NCBI GenBank assembly: GCA_934462925.1
Contig: CAKSIT010000010.1
Location: forward strand, 68,494-132,493
Source of the DNA: an uncultured Oscillospiraceae bacterium
Lineage (GTDB): Bacteria > Bacillota > Clostridia > Oscillospirales > Ruminococcaceae
Length of the DNA: 64,000 nucleotides
Direction: 5' to 3'
Below the pieces are notes generated by a model. The model searched no databases and was not told the DNA's origin. It worked only from the letters and a program-made list of their open reading frames with translations. This document shows positions 45,512 to 52,652 of this stretch, in pieces (the first letter of the stretch is position 1; each line of letters starts with the position of its first letter). A program made the position numbers and the translations under genes.

Positions 45512-45607
45512 GTCGGGGTATCCTGATGTGGCGTTTTTGCGGTGAGTTCAGATAGTTATTGCGCGCCATGCAAAAGTGCTTGAAATATACGTCAATATGT
45601 GAAACAA

Positions 45608-45669
45608 TATAATGGTAAAAGCGCGCTCGTCCGAGCGCGAGTTAGCTTATACTAATTTAATTGGATAAG
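45608..45669 (+). promoter_or_regulatory. Probable promoter and structured leader of the 45703 gene
   Basis: TATAAT at 45608-45613 with no good -35. The leader holds a perfect 8-bp hairpin CGCGCTCG-TC-CGAGCGCG (45622-45639) and a weaker CTTAT...ATAAG hairpin (45646-45669). Confidence 0.45.
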
Positions 45670-45702
45670 CCGTTTGACTAAACCACCGAAAGGACAATAA
45701 AT

Positions 45703-46055
45703 ATGAACGATTTTAACGATATCGGCATTGCACGAACCCTCGACTGCCAGCGAATAAGAAAGCTGCTTTTGCAGTACGCCGCCTGCTTTATTCTGCCTGC
45801 GTTCGCGCTTTTCCGGGTATTCTTCCTTGTGCTTGAAATAACGCATATCAGGGCATTTGCGCAGGGGAATACACCTTACCCGAAATGGCGCCGGATTTTT
45901 TCCATGCCCGTTGGTATGCTGACAGCAATGCTGCCGAGCGCCTTTGGAAACCACGCCTTTGTCAAGCGCTTTCCTGCGCGTGGATAGCGTTTGGCGGCCT
46001 GTGGACGTTCGCGGGGCTGCCGGTTATGATGAAAAAAGCGCGGCAGGCGAAGTGA
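45703..46055 (+). pseudogene. Small membrane-protein gene interrupted by a frameshift
   Basis: The ATG at 45703 has a very good ribosome site (GAAAGGACA). The first frame reads 'MNDFNDIGIARTLDCQRIRK' and a membrane segment to 'LVLEITHIRAFAQG' near 45866, and as written runs to a stop at 45987. From the run of four G at 45864-45867, another frame gives a far more natural continuation: 'EYTLPEMAPDFFHARWYADS', 'ALSCAWIAFGGLWTFAGLPV' (a second membrane segment) and a basic end 'MMKKARQAK' stopping at 46055. Adding one G joins them into about 117 residues with two membrane segments. The gene is either frameshifted or the sequence has an error. The product is unknown. Confidence 0.6.
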
Positions 46056-46087
46056 CCGCTTCTACAAAAGCCCTTTTAGCAGAAAGT

Positions 46088-46113
46088 CCCCGCAGAACGG
46101 TTGCTCTGCGGGG
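46088..46113. terminator. Hairpin between converging 45703 gene and spoIIIAH
   Basis: CCCCGCAGA (46088-46096) / TCTGCGGGG (46105-46113). On the minus strand it is followed by ACTTTCT, a weak tail, and it lies 18 bp after the spoIIIAH stop. Confidence 0.6.
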
Positions 46114-46130
46114 ATTCGCGTATGCGCGGA

Positions 46131-46670
46131 TTACCTTACCTCAACGATAGTTATAGCGTCGCCGCTCACCTCGACCTCGGAGAGGAGCGTGCTTTTTATA
46201 ACGGCGGCCTGCGCCGCGTCAAGCTCGCCGTCGGTTTTTACTATGATGTTGGCTGTGTCGCCGCTTAAGTAGCACAGCGCGTCATCGAAGCCCTGCGCGC
46301 GCAGGAGCGTTTCGATTTTGTTTTCGCTTTCGATAAGCGAGCCGAGCTTAAGCGCGTCGTCGGCGACAAGCCCCAGCTGGTCTGCGGTAAGGTCGCCGCC
46401 CTGATACATACTCGCAAGAACCTCCGCCGCTTCGTCGCGGCTGCTCTGCTTGTCGAGCCGCGCCTGCGCAAAGTATGCGGAGGAGTCCGCGGCGTTGGAC
46501 ACGTACTCCGCCTCGCCGTAGTTTGCGCTTACGGGTGCGGCATCGTTCGTGAGCGAGGGCTTCTTAGCGCCCGAGATGATGAAGTTTGCCGCAGCCGCCG
46601 CCCCGAGCAGGAGCGTGAGCGAGGCTATTACGAGCTGCTTTTTGCCTAAGATGAGATTGAGTCTTTTCAT
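46131..46670 (-). CDS. spoIIIAH: Stage III sporulation protein SpoIIIAH
   Basis: A 179-residue protein. A single N-terminal membrane segment (~15-32) is followed by the YscJ/FliF-like ring domain seen in SpoIIIAH ('EAAEVLASMYQGGDLTADQLGLVADDALKLGSLIESENKIETLLRAQGFDDALCYLSGDTANIIVKT'). It sits in the mother-cell membrane and binds forespore SpoIIQ to form the feeding-tube channel. The start at 46670 follows AAAAGGGG; an extension to 46793 runs into spoIIIAG and is not used. It is the last gene of the operon. Confidence 0.92.
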   Translation of the reverse strand: MKRLNLILGKKQLVIASLTLLLGAAAAANFIISGAKKPSLTNDAAPVSANYGEAEYVSNAADSSAYFAQARLDKQSSRDEAAEVLASMYQGGDLTADQLGLVADDALKLGSLIESENKIETLLRAQGFDDALCYLSGDTANIIVKTDGELDAAQAAVIKSTLLSEVEVSGDAITIVEVR

Positions 46671-46693
46671 GATGTTACCCCTTTTCCTGTGAA

Positions 46694-47209
46694 CTAATAT
46701 GTAACGCACACCCGCGAGAGCCTTATGCCAAGCGCCCCGCAGACCGCGTTCGCTATTTTTTCCCTGACCGCGGGGTTTGCAGCGCCCGCGCATACCACCG
46801 CCACCCCGCGCACCTGCGGCAGTACCGTACCTGTTTCAAGCGCCTCCTTTCCGCTGCCCGCCAGCACAACGGAGGTATCCTCCGAGCTTGCGCGCACGCT
46901 GTCGCCCGTGGAGGAGCTGCTGCTGCGCTCCTCGGCGTAAACGCGCTGCGAGGACGTGTCTAGCGTTACCATGACTGTGCAGCTGCCCGCGCCGTCTATG
47001 CGCGAGATAAGCTCCGTCAGGCGCTGCTCGATGTCGCGCTCGGTCTGCGCGCAGTCCTCGGCGGCGGGGGAGGGGCTGACGCTGCTCTCGCGCGGCTTCA
47101 GCGAGCCGAAAAGCAGCGCCGCCATAAGCGCTATGCCGCATATTATCAGCACGCGCCTGCCCTTGTCCGTGCCGAGAAACTCCACTACCGCTGCGGGCCT
47201 GAATTTCAT
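46694..47209 (-). CDS. spoIIIAG: Stage III sporulation protein SpoIIIAG
   Basis: A 171-residue protein. Residues ~20-35 ('VLIICGIALMAALLFG') anchor it. The outer part holds 'LISRIDGAGSCTVMVTLDTSSQRVYAEE' and 'LPQVRGVAVVCAGAANPAVREKIANAVCGALGI', the ring-building motif of SpoIIIAG. It forms large rings in the mother-cell to forespore channel. It lies 4 bp after spoIIIAF. Confidence 0.9.
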   Translation of the reverse strand: MKFRPAAVVEFLGTDKGRRVLIICGIALMAALLFGSLKPRESSVSPSPAAEDCAQTERDIEQRLTELISRIDGAGSCTVMVTLDTSSQRVYAEERSSSSSTGDSVRASSEDTSVVLAGSGKEALETGTVLPQVRGVAVVCAGAANPAVREKIANAVCGALGIRLSRVCVTY

Positions 47210-47213
47210 TGTA

Positions 47214-47669
47214 TCACTCCTTTACGACGGCGGTCACATCCGGTCCTGCAAGCTCTCCTGCAAGATAAGCGCGGGCGCTTTCGGCGTCTGCCGCGTTCTG
47301 CGGCGCGAATACAAGCCTTACCTGTGTTATACTTATGCTGTACAATCCCGAAATATTAACGATAATGTGTATCTGCGCGGGATAATATCCCTTTTCGTTA
47401 AGAAGCGCGCGCACGCGCTCCTCCATCTGAGAGCATACCCGCTTTTGCAGTTCCTTGTTCACGCTAGCGGACATATCCGTGTATTCCCGCTGCTCGGCGA
47501 CAAGCGCGCCGAGGTCTATCTGCGCGCCCGCAGCGCTCGTGAGCATCGTAAGCATGAACACCGCCGCCGTGAGCAGCGACACCTGCTTCGCCGCCTTGCT
47601 TTCGGGGACGAGCATTTTGAAAAGCGCCACCGCTATGGCTGCCGTACATACCGTTGCAAGAAATTCCAT
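47214..47669 (-). CDS. spoIIIAF: Stage III sporulation protein SpoIIIAF
   Basis: A 151-residue protein with two N-terminal membrane segments ('LATVCTAAIAVALFKMLVP', 'VSLLTAAVFMLTMLTSA') and a soluble part with 'MEERVRALLNEKGYYPAQIHIIVNI'. This is the SpoIIIAF layout, with a ring-like C-terminal domain. It is 1 bp from the spoIIIAE stop, so translation is probably coupled. Confidence 0.85.
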   Translation of the reverse strand: MEFLATVCTAAIAVALFKMLVPESKAAKQVSLLTAAVFMLTMLTSAAGAQIDLGALVAEQREYTDMSASVNKELQKRVCSQMEERVRALLNEKGYYPAQIHIIVNISGLYSISITQVRLVFAPQNAADAESARAYLAGELAGPDVTAVVKE

Positions 47670-47670
47670 T

Positions 47671-48915
47671 TCAGCCGCCCCCCGTTATCGCAAGAAGAAT
47701 CACCGCAGCTATGGTGTTGAGCAGCAGAAAGCAGCTTATCACCGCGAGAATAAGCCCCATCACCGCCTCGCAGCTTCTGAAAAGCCCCGCGAGCGACCCC
47801 TGCCCGAACACGTCTGCGAGCGCCGCCGCGCACATAAGCGACAGCTTGTAGCATATCACCGTAAGCAGCATGGGCAGCGCCATTACCGCCGCGGCGACTA
47901 TGCCGTACGTGCCAACCGTGCTTTTCATCATCACAAGCCCGCCCTGCACGGTGTTCACCGCGTCTGAGATAGTGCCGCCCACCACGGGTACGCCCGAGGA
48001 TATCATGAACTTTGCCGTGCGGATAAGCGTGTTGTCCGAGGCGTTCGTGACAAACGTCTGCACCGAAAGCACGCTTGTAAACACCGTCATCATAAGCCCG
48101 AGCGCCCATGTCACCACCTTTTTCACAAGCTCCGCAAGCCGCCCCAAATCAAGCTGCGGCGAAGCCGTCCCCGCCACCGAAAGCCCCATTATCGTGCCGC
48201 ACAGCGGCGCTAAGAAGTTCACCGCAAGCTGCGTGAAAAGCTGCGTTGCCGCAAGAAACGCCGTGTTTACAGCCGTGGCGCTCGCGGTATGCCCAAGCAC
48301 CGCTGCAATCCCCGCAAACGCGGGAATAAACACCAGCATGAACGCCGCCGCGTCGCTCAGCAGCGAGAGCGTGCCGTCAAGCACCTGCGCCATTGCCGCG
48401 ACTGTCATGCCCGAGCCTGCAAGCGCCCCCAGCGCGCAGAACGTCCCCTTAAGCCCGCCGTCCCCAAGCGAATCCGCGAGCGCGCACAGCAGCACCACGC
48501 CGCACAGCGCGCACAAAAGCTGAAGCGGCTTCGAGGCGTTTGCAAGCAGCTCCTGCCATATGTAGGCAAGCACCCCGCCGAAGCCAAGCGCCCCTGCGCC
48601 GCTTTCGGGGGTAACGCCGCCCTCGTCAAGCTCGCCGCGTACCTCGGGCGGCAGCGCCTGCTCAATGTCGCGCGCTTCCTGCATAAATTCATTGCCATCT
48701 TCGGCGGGATTTGCCGCTGCGGGATTGCTGCCCGCCGCCGCTAAATTCGCCGTTTGCGCGTAACCGTCCGCTTCTGCGGAAGCGGCGGCTTCTGCGGTGT
48801 TTCCCGCCGCGGCAGCCGTTTGGGCGGAATAAGCGCTTTCCGCGAGCGCGGCGGGCGCGCAGAAAACAAGCGCAGCCGCGGCAAGCGCCGCAAAAAGCCG
48901 TGTAAGAATTTTCAT
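47671..48915 (-). CDS. spoIIIAE: Stage III sporulation protein SpoIIIAE
   Basis: A 414-residue membrane protein. Signal-like N-terminus 'RLFAALAAAALVFCAPAALA', an Ala-rich stretch to ~residue 75, then multiple membrane helices with SpoIIIAE-type sequence ('GGTISDAVNTVQGGLVMMKSTVGTYGIVAAAVMALPMLLTVICY'). It is the main multi-pass component of the SpoIIIA complex. The ATG at 48915 follows GGAGGAG. A longer frame to 49122 overlaps spoIIIAD and lacks that signal. Confidence 0.93.
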   Translation of the reverse strand: MKILTRLFAALAAAALVFCAPAALAESAYSAQTAAAAGNTAEAAASAEADGYAQTANLAAAGSNPAAANPAEDGNEFMQEARDIEQALPPEVRGELDEGGVTPESGAGALGFGGVLAYIWQELLANASKPLQLLCALCGVVLLCALADSLGDGGLKGTFCALGALAGSGMTVAAMAQVLDGTLSLLSDAAAFMLVFIPAFAGIAAVLGHTASATAVNTAFLAATQLFTQLAVNFLAPLCGTIMGLSVAGTASPQLDLGRLAELVKKVVTWALGLMMTVFTSVLSVQTFVTNASDNTLIRTAKFMISSGVPVVGGTISDAVNTVQGGLVMMKSTVGTYGIVAAAVMALPMLLTVICYKLSLMCAAALADVFGQGSLAGLFRSCEAVMGLILAVISCFLLLNTIAAVILLAITGGG

Positions 48916-48956
48916 ATGCTCCTCCGTTTTGCAATGCCTTTTTGAACGCGCGCCGT

Positions 48957-49352
48957 TCACCCCGCGCCGCCCACAAGCCCCGCCACAATGTCCGCAAGCT
49001 CCATAAACACGGGCAGGGAAATGACCGCCACGGCGGCTCTGCCCGCAAGCTCCAGCTTCGAGGCGAGCGCGCTCTCGCCCGCGTCGCGGCAGATGTCCGC
49101 GGCAAGCTGTGTTATGCAGCACACCGCAAGCGCCTTTATAAGCACCTGCGCAAAGCCGTTGTCAAGCCCCGCGCGCCGCGAAAGCTCCTTTAGCGCCTCG
49201 ACCGATGGCGCAAGCATGAGCGCCGCCGCGCCCATAAGCAGCACTCCGCCCGCAATGCCCACGCCAAGCGCGGCTTCGGGGCGGTATTGCCTTACGATAA
49301 CGCACAGCAGCGCGCAAATCACGGCAATGCCCGCAAGCGTGAAGATGTCCAT
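48957..49352 (-). CDS. spoIIIAD: Stage III sporulation protein SpoIIIAD
   Basis: A 131-residue protein with four hydrophobic segments ('IFTLAGIAVICALLCVIV', 'LGVGIAGGVLLMGAAALML', 'VLIKALAVCCITQLAADICRDAG', 'AVAVISLPVFMELADIVAGLV'), the usual SpoIIIAD pattern. It is part of the SpoIIIA-SpoIIQ channel. It lies 8 bp after spoIIIAC. Confidence 0.92.
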   Translation of the reverse strand: MDIFTLAGIAVICALLCVIVRQYRPEAALGVGIAGGVLLMGAAALMLAPSVEALKELSRRAGLDNGFAQVLIKALAVCCITQLAADICRDAGESALASKLELAGRAAVAVISLPVFMELADIVAGLVGGAG

Positions 49353-49360
49353 GCTCTACC

Positions 49361-49558
49361 TCACCAAAGCCCGAAAACGCTCTTTATCGTGTCAAACAGC
49401 TCGCTTATCTGCGGGATAAGCATAAGCAGCACGATAACAAGCCCCGCGATGGTAAGCATCATAGCCTGCTCGTCGTGGTCGGATTTCTTGAGTATCTGGT
49501 TCAGCACGGCAACTATTATGCCGACTGCCGCTATTCTGAATATCAGGTCAAGGTCCAT
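49361..49558 (-). CDS. spoIIIAC: Stage III sporulation protein SpoIIIAC
   Basis: A 65-residue protein with two membrane segments: 'LIFRIAAVGIIVAVLNQILKKSDHDEQAMMLTIAGLVIVLLMLIPQISELFDTIKSVFGL'-type sequence with the conserved KKS..DE..M core. It is paralogous to half of SpoIIIAD. Unlike the rest of the operon it is separated from the preceding gene (spoIIIAB) by 224 bp filled with tandem repeats. Confidence 0.93.
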   Translation of the reverse strand: MDLDLIFRIAAVGIIVAVLNQILKKSDHDEQAMMLTIAGLVIVLLMLIPQISELFDTIKSVFGLW

Positions 49559-49622
49559 GTGCTTTCCGTCCTTTGCTTAGTTTGTCTTGCGGGAATTGCG
49601 CGCAGGGGAGCGCGGGGGAATG

Positions 49623-49787
49623 CAAGCGTTCAACTTGTTGAACGCCCTACCGCTAAAAATTGTATAGCGCATTCGGCTTCGCTGAATGCGCAAGCGTTCA
49701 ACTTGTTGAACGCCCTACCGCTAAAAATTGTATAGCGCATTCGGCTTCGCTGAATGCGCAAGCGTTCAACTTGTTGAACGCCCTACC
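49623..49787 (-). repeat. 68-bp tandem palindromic repeats inside the spoIIIA operon
   Basis: Two identical 68-bp units (49623-49690 and 49691-49758) and 29 bp of a third to 49787. Each unit holds two hairpins, GCGTTCAA-CTTG-TTGAACGC and GCGCATTC...GAATGCGC (11 pairs with loop TTC), linked by an AT-rich stretch with TGTATAGC. The last partial copy reaches across the spoIIIAB stop codon (49783-49785). Confidence 0.92.
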
Positions 49788-50271
49788 ACATCATAATAGC
49801 CGCGCCCAGCCCGCACAGCGCTCCCACGGAGCGAAACAGCCTGCCCTTTTCCGCGTATTCCGCGCGGGCGGCTTCGTAAAGCGCGGAGAGCTGCCCCTCG
49901 TACAGCTCGAGGGTCTGCACAGCGCCCGCCCTGTCGCTTTTGCCGAGCGCCTGCCCGAGCGCCTGCATAAGCGCCGCTTCCTCTTTATGGCAAAACGGCA
50001 GCTCCGCGAGCCGCCCGCACCCCGCAGCCCACGCCGCGCGTATGTCTCCTGCGGCGCGCTTCTCGCGCACAAGCTGCGCGAAAAGCCCGTTTTCCTGCTC
50101 GATAAGCTCCGCGAGCGTAGGCGCGGTGCAGCGTATCTTCACGCTAAAGCCCGCAATCAGCCCCACAAGCTCCGCTAAAAGCTCGCAGCGGCGCTTTGCA
50201 AGGCGGCTTCTGCCAAGCCCCGCAAGCGCGCATAGTGCAAACGCCGTTATGGCTATAAAATGCCGTATCAC
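49783..50271 (-). CDS. spoIIIAB: Stage III sporulation protein SpoIIIAB
   Basis: A 162-residue protein with an N-terminal membrane segment ('FIAITAFALCALAGLG'), a charged helical middle and a C-terminal hydrophobic end ('SVGALCGLGAAIMMW'), as in SpoIIIAB. The GTG at 50271 overlaps the spoIIIAA stop as GTGA and has a G-rich ribosome site, which fits translational coupling; an ATG at 50292 inside spoIIIAA is the alternative. The last codons lie in the tandem repeat tract. Confidence 0.85.
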   Translation of the reverse strand: MIRHFIAITAFALCALAGLGRSRLAKRRCELLAELVGLIAGFSVKIRCTAPTLAELIEQENGLFAQLVREKRAAGDIRAAWAAGCGRLAELPFCHKEEAALMQALGQALGKSDRAGAVQTLELYEGQLSALYEAARAEYAEKGRLFRSVGALCGLGAAIMMW

Positions 50272-51137
50272 GTCGCACCCCCGCATTCCCAAAGCTCCGC
50301 GAGAACGCCCGCGCCCGCAAGCACCGCCGCTTTGTCAAACAGCGGCAGCAGCTGCGCCGCGCCCTTTCTGCGGGAAAGCTCCGCGCGGCTGCCCGCGTGT
50401 ATCGCCGCCACCACCCTGACCCCGCTGAACAGGCATTGCTCCACGGCGTCGGCGTCGTCGCCTATCTCGTCGCATATGATTATTTCGGGCGAGAGCGTGC
50501 GCAGCGCCATGAGCATTCCCTCGCGCTTGCCAACGCCTACAAGCGCGTCGGTGTTTTCGCCAATGTCGAGGGTCGGCTGCCCCGCGCAGGCCGCGGAAAG
50601 CTCGTTGCGGCTGTCGATAAGCGTTACGCGGTGCGAGCCGCCGAGTATCCGCGCAAGGTCGCGCAGAACGGTGGTTTTGCCGCTCATGGGCGCGCCCGCA
50701 AGCAGCAGCGAACACAGCTCCTGCCCGAAAGCGCGCTCATAAAGCTCCCGCGCGCAGCCCGGAACCTGCCGCGCAAGCCGTATGTTAAGCGCGGAGATGT
50801 CCTTGAACGACTCGACAGCGCCCGTGCGCTCGCTGCATACCGCCGTGCCGCATATCCCCACGCGGCAGCCGCCGTCAAGCGTTATAAAGCCCTGCGCAAT
50901 GTCCCGCGCGAAGCTGTGGACGGAGCAGCGGCACAGCTCCTCAAAGCACTCCGCTATGTCCTGCGGCGTAAACGGCTGCGAGCAGGGGAAAATGCGCCCG
51001 TCCGTCAGCACGGCGGCGGCGCGCCTGCCCGCGCGCAGGCGTATTTCGGCTATTCCCTGCGGAACGCCCGAGAGGTCAAGGCGGCGCTCCGCCGCTTTAA
51101 GAGGAACGCTGCGGCGGGGTACGGCTGCGGTTATCAT
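50268..51137 (-). CDS. spoIIIAA: Stage III sporulation protein SpoIIIAA (secretion ATPase-like)
   Basis: A 289-residue ATPase. Walker A is GAPMSGKTT, Walker B-like 'EIIICDEIGDDADA', and 'VVAAIHAGSRAEL' is the His box. The family resembles type II/IV secretion ATPases and powers the SpoIIIA channel. It is the first gene of the operon. I could not find a convincing SigE promoter in 51138-51318. Confidence 0.94.
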   Translation of the reverse strand: MITAAVPRRSVPLKAAERRLDLSGVPQGIAEIRLRAGRRAAAVLTDGRIFPCSQPFTPQDIAECFEELCRCSVHSFARDIAQGFITLDGGCRVGICGTAVCSERTGAVESFKDISALNIRLARQVPGCARELYERAFGQELCSLLLAGAPMSGKTTVLRDLARILGGSHRVTLIDSRNELSAACAGQPTLDIGENTDALVGVGKREGMLMALRTLSPEIIICDEIGDDADAVEQCLFSGVRVVAAIHAGSRAELSRRKGAAQLLPLFDKAAVLAGAGVLAELWECGGAT

Positions 51138-51318
51138 GCTTTGTCAGCCCTTTCTTTTAATATAAGGCGAGCGCGGCGCGCCGTACTCGTCCGTTTGCTG
51201 AATGATATGCAGGGGCTGTCCGATTTATGACGGGCGGCGCGGCGCGAGTCAGGCGGTGAAAAATCAGCAAAAAACCGTGGCGCGGCGCGAAAAATTGCAA
51301 AAAAATGATAAACGCCCC

Positions 51319-51347
51319 TTGACAAAGCGGATTTGGTGTGTTATAAT
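51319..51347 (+). promoter_or_regulatory. Promoter of the rplU-prp-rpmA operon
   Basis: TTGACA (51319-51324), 17-bp spacer, TATAAT (51342-51347), essentially consensus. It gives an ~80-nt leader to rplU that could carry an L21-type regulatory structure; I could not confirm one. Confidence 0.9.
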
Positions 51348-51435
51348 AATAAAGCCGCTTGTGCAGGGTCAACTATGCAAAAGCGCAGAAATGCGCACCC
51401 CGACACAGCGAGTCTGAATAAATGAGGTAAAAAGT

Positions 51436-51741
51436 ATGTACGCAGTAATTGAAACAGGCGGAAAGCAGTATCAGGTAAAAGAGGGCGACGTTCTTTTCAT
51501 CGAAAAGCTTGAAGCCGAGGGCGAAATCACTTTTGACAAGGTGATTATGGTCGGCAAGGACGACGGTGTTACCGTCGGCGCTCCTTATGTAGACGGCGCT
51601 TCCGTAAAGGCTACGCTCCTTAAGAACGGCAAGGCGAAGAAGATAACTGTATTCACCTACAAGCCCAAAAAGAGCGTTAAGAGGAAGATGGGCCACAGAC
51701 AGCCCTACAGCCAGGTAAGGATTGAAGCCATCAACGCATAA
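51436..51741 (+). CDS. rplU: 50S ribosomal protein L21
   Basis: A 101-residue protein of normal L21 length: '[25 protein letters not shown]', '[30 protein letters not shown]'. It binds 23S rRNA. GAGGTAAAAAGT precedes the ATG. The stop overlaps the prp start (TAATG). Confidence 0.98.
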   Translation: MYAVIETGGKQYQVKEGDVLFIEKLEAEGEITFDKVIMVGKDDGVTVGAPYVDGASVKATLLKNGKAKKITVFTYKPKKSVKRKMGHRQPYSQVRIEAINA

Positions 51742-52058
51742 TGCTAAGAGCTGTATTTTATCGGCGTGACAACGCGCTGTGCGGCTTTGACGTCACGGGT
51801 CACGCGGGCTACGGCACGCAGGGCAGCGACGTGGTATGCGCCGCGGTAAGCTCGGCTGTTATGCTGGTGTGCAACGCGGTAACGGACTTTATGGGGGCTA
51901 GCGCTCATGCCGAGGTCGGCGAGAACATTGTGTCCCTGCGCGTGCAAAAGCACAGCGCGCAGTCCGAAAGCCTGCTGGAGGCGTTTTACGACCATATGCA
52001 GGGGATAGCCGCAGAATACAGCAAGGTAAAGGTTGAAACTCGGAACACAGGAGGATAA
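51741..52058 (+). CDS. prp: Ribosomal-processing cysteine protease Prp
   Basis: A 105-residue Prp/YsxB-type protease. Catalytic His21 is in '[13 protein letters not shown]' and Cys33 in '[10 protein letters not shown]'. It removes the N-terminal extension of ribosomal protein L27 in Firmicutes. It lies between rplU and rpmA, the usual order, and its substrate (next gene) has the expected cleavable leader. Confidence 0.93.
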   Translation: MLRAVFYRRDNALCGFDVTGHAGYGTQGSDVVCAAVSSAVMLVCNAVTDFMGASAHAEVGENIVSLRVQKHSAQSESLLEAFYDHMQGIAAEYSKVKVETRNTGG

Positions 52059-52062
52059 TACG

Positions 52063-52341
52063 ATGATTAGAATTAGCTTACAGTTTTTTGCCCACAAAAA
52101 AGGTATGGGCTCTACCAAGAACGGCCGCGACTCCGAGTCCAAGAGACTTGGCGCAAAGCGTGCTGATATGCAGAAGGTCAGCGCAGGCAGCATTCTCGTA
52201 AGACAGAGAGGCACTCACATTCACGCAGGCAAGAACGTTGGCAAGGGTTCTGACGACACCCTGTTCGCACTTGTTGACGGAACTGTAAAGTTCGAGCGCC
52301 TTGGCAGGGACAGAAAGCAGGTCAGCGTATACGCTGACTGA
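52063..52341 (+). CDS. rpmA: 50S ribosomal protein L27 with Prp-cleavable leader
   Basis: A 92-residue L27. The first nine residues, MIRISLQFF, match the short leader removed by Prp before the mature start AHKKG. The remaining sequence ('[58 protein letters not shown]') is typical L27, whose N-terminal arm reaches the peptidyl transferase centre. AGGAGG precedes the ATG. A terminator follows. Confidence 0.97.
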   Translation: MIRISLQFFAHKKGMGSTKNGRDSESKRLGAKRADMQKVSAGSILVRQRGTHIHAGKNVGKGSDDTLFALVDGTVKFERLGRDRKQVSVYAD

Positions 52342-52368
52342 TGAGCCTAGTTCTCACAGGTACATCAT

Positions 52369-52394
52369 AAGGCGGAACTTCAAAAGTCCGCCTT
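52369..52394 (+). terminator. Terminator of the rplU operon
   Basis: AAGGCGGA (52369-52376) / TCCGCCTT (52387-52394) with further ACTT/AAGT pairing and ATTTGTCTT after it. Confidence 0.85.
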
Positions 52395-52440
52395 ATTTGT
52401 CTTATTACACAAATTACATAAGGTCACCTCTAAAAACCTT

Positions 52441-52562
52441 GTTTGAGTGAAAATGTGTATAGCGCACCGACTGCTTCTTCAAACCTCCTCGTAAGGCATA
52501 CAGCCTTACTTCGTCGGCTTTCATCGCATTCGGCACACTCTACCCATTTTCCCTTTTCAAAC
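52441..52562. repeat. Long imperfect palindrome between rpmA and obgE
   Basis: Nested pairing over about 120 bp: GTTTGA (52441) with TCAAAC (52557-52562), AAAATG (52450-52455) with CATTTT (52545-52550), CCGAC (52467-52471) with GTCGG (52513-52517), and a perfect inner hairpin GTAAGGC-ATACA-GCCTTAC (52491-52509). It shares the word TGTATAGCGCA with the spoIIIA repeats. The rest of this 311-bp gap holds the rplU terminator and the obgE ribosome site. Confidence 0.6.
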
Positions 52563-52652
52563 CGGTTTTTAGAAGTTCCCATAAAAGCGGATTATACCCG
52601 CTCGGCGGGGCAGACTAATACCGCGAAGCGCAAAAGAAAGGCAGTGAGTGCA

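Noticed and set aside
49623-49787. Regular repeats that could be taken for a CRISPR array
   Set aside because: The units are contiguous 68-bp tandem copies with no unique spacers and no cas genes nearby.
51138-51318. SigE promoter for spoIIIAA
   Set aside because: GCATATC gives a fair -35 near 51205, but no acceptable -10 at the right distance.
52443-52652. N-terminal extension of ObgE
   Set aside because: The sequence is the long palindrome; ObgE homologues begin at MFVDKVEI-type sequence.
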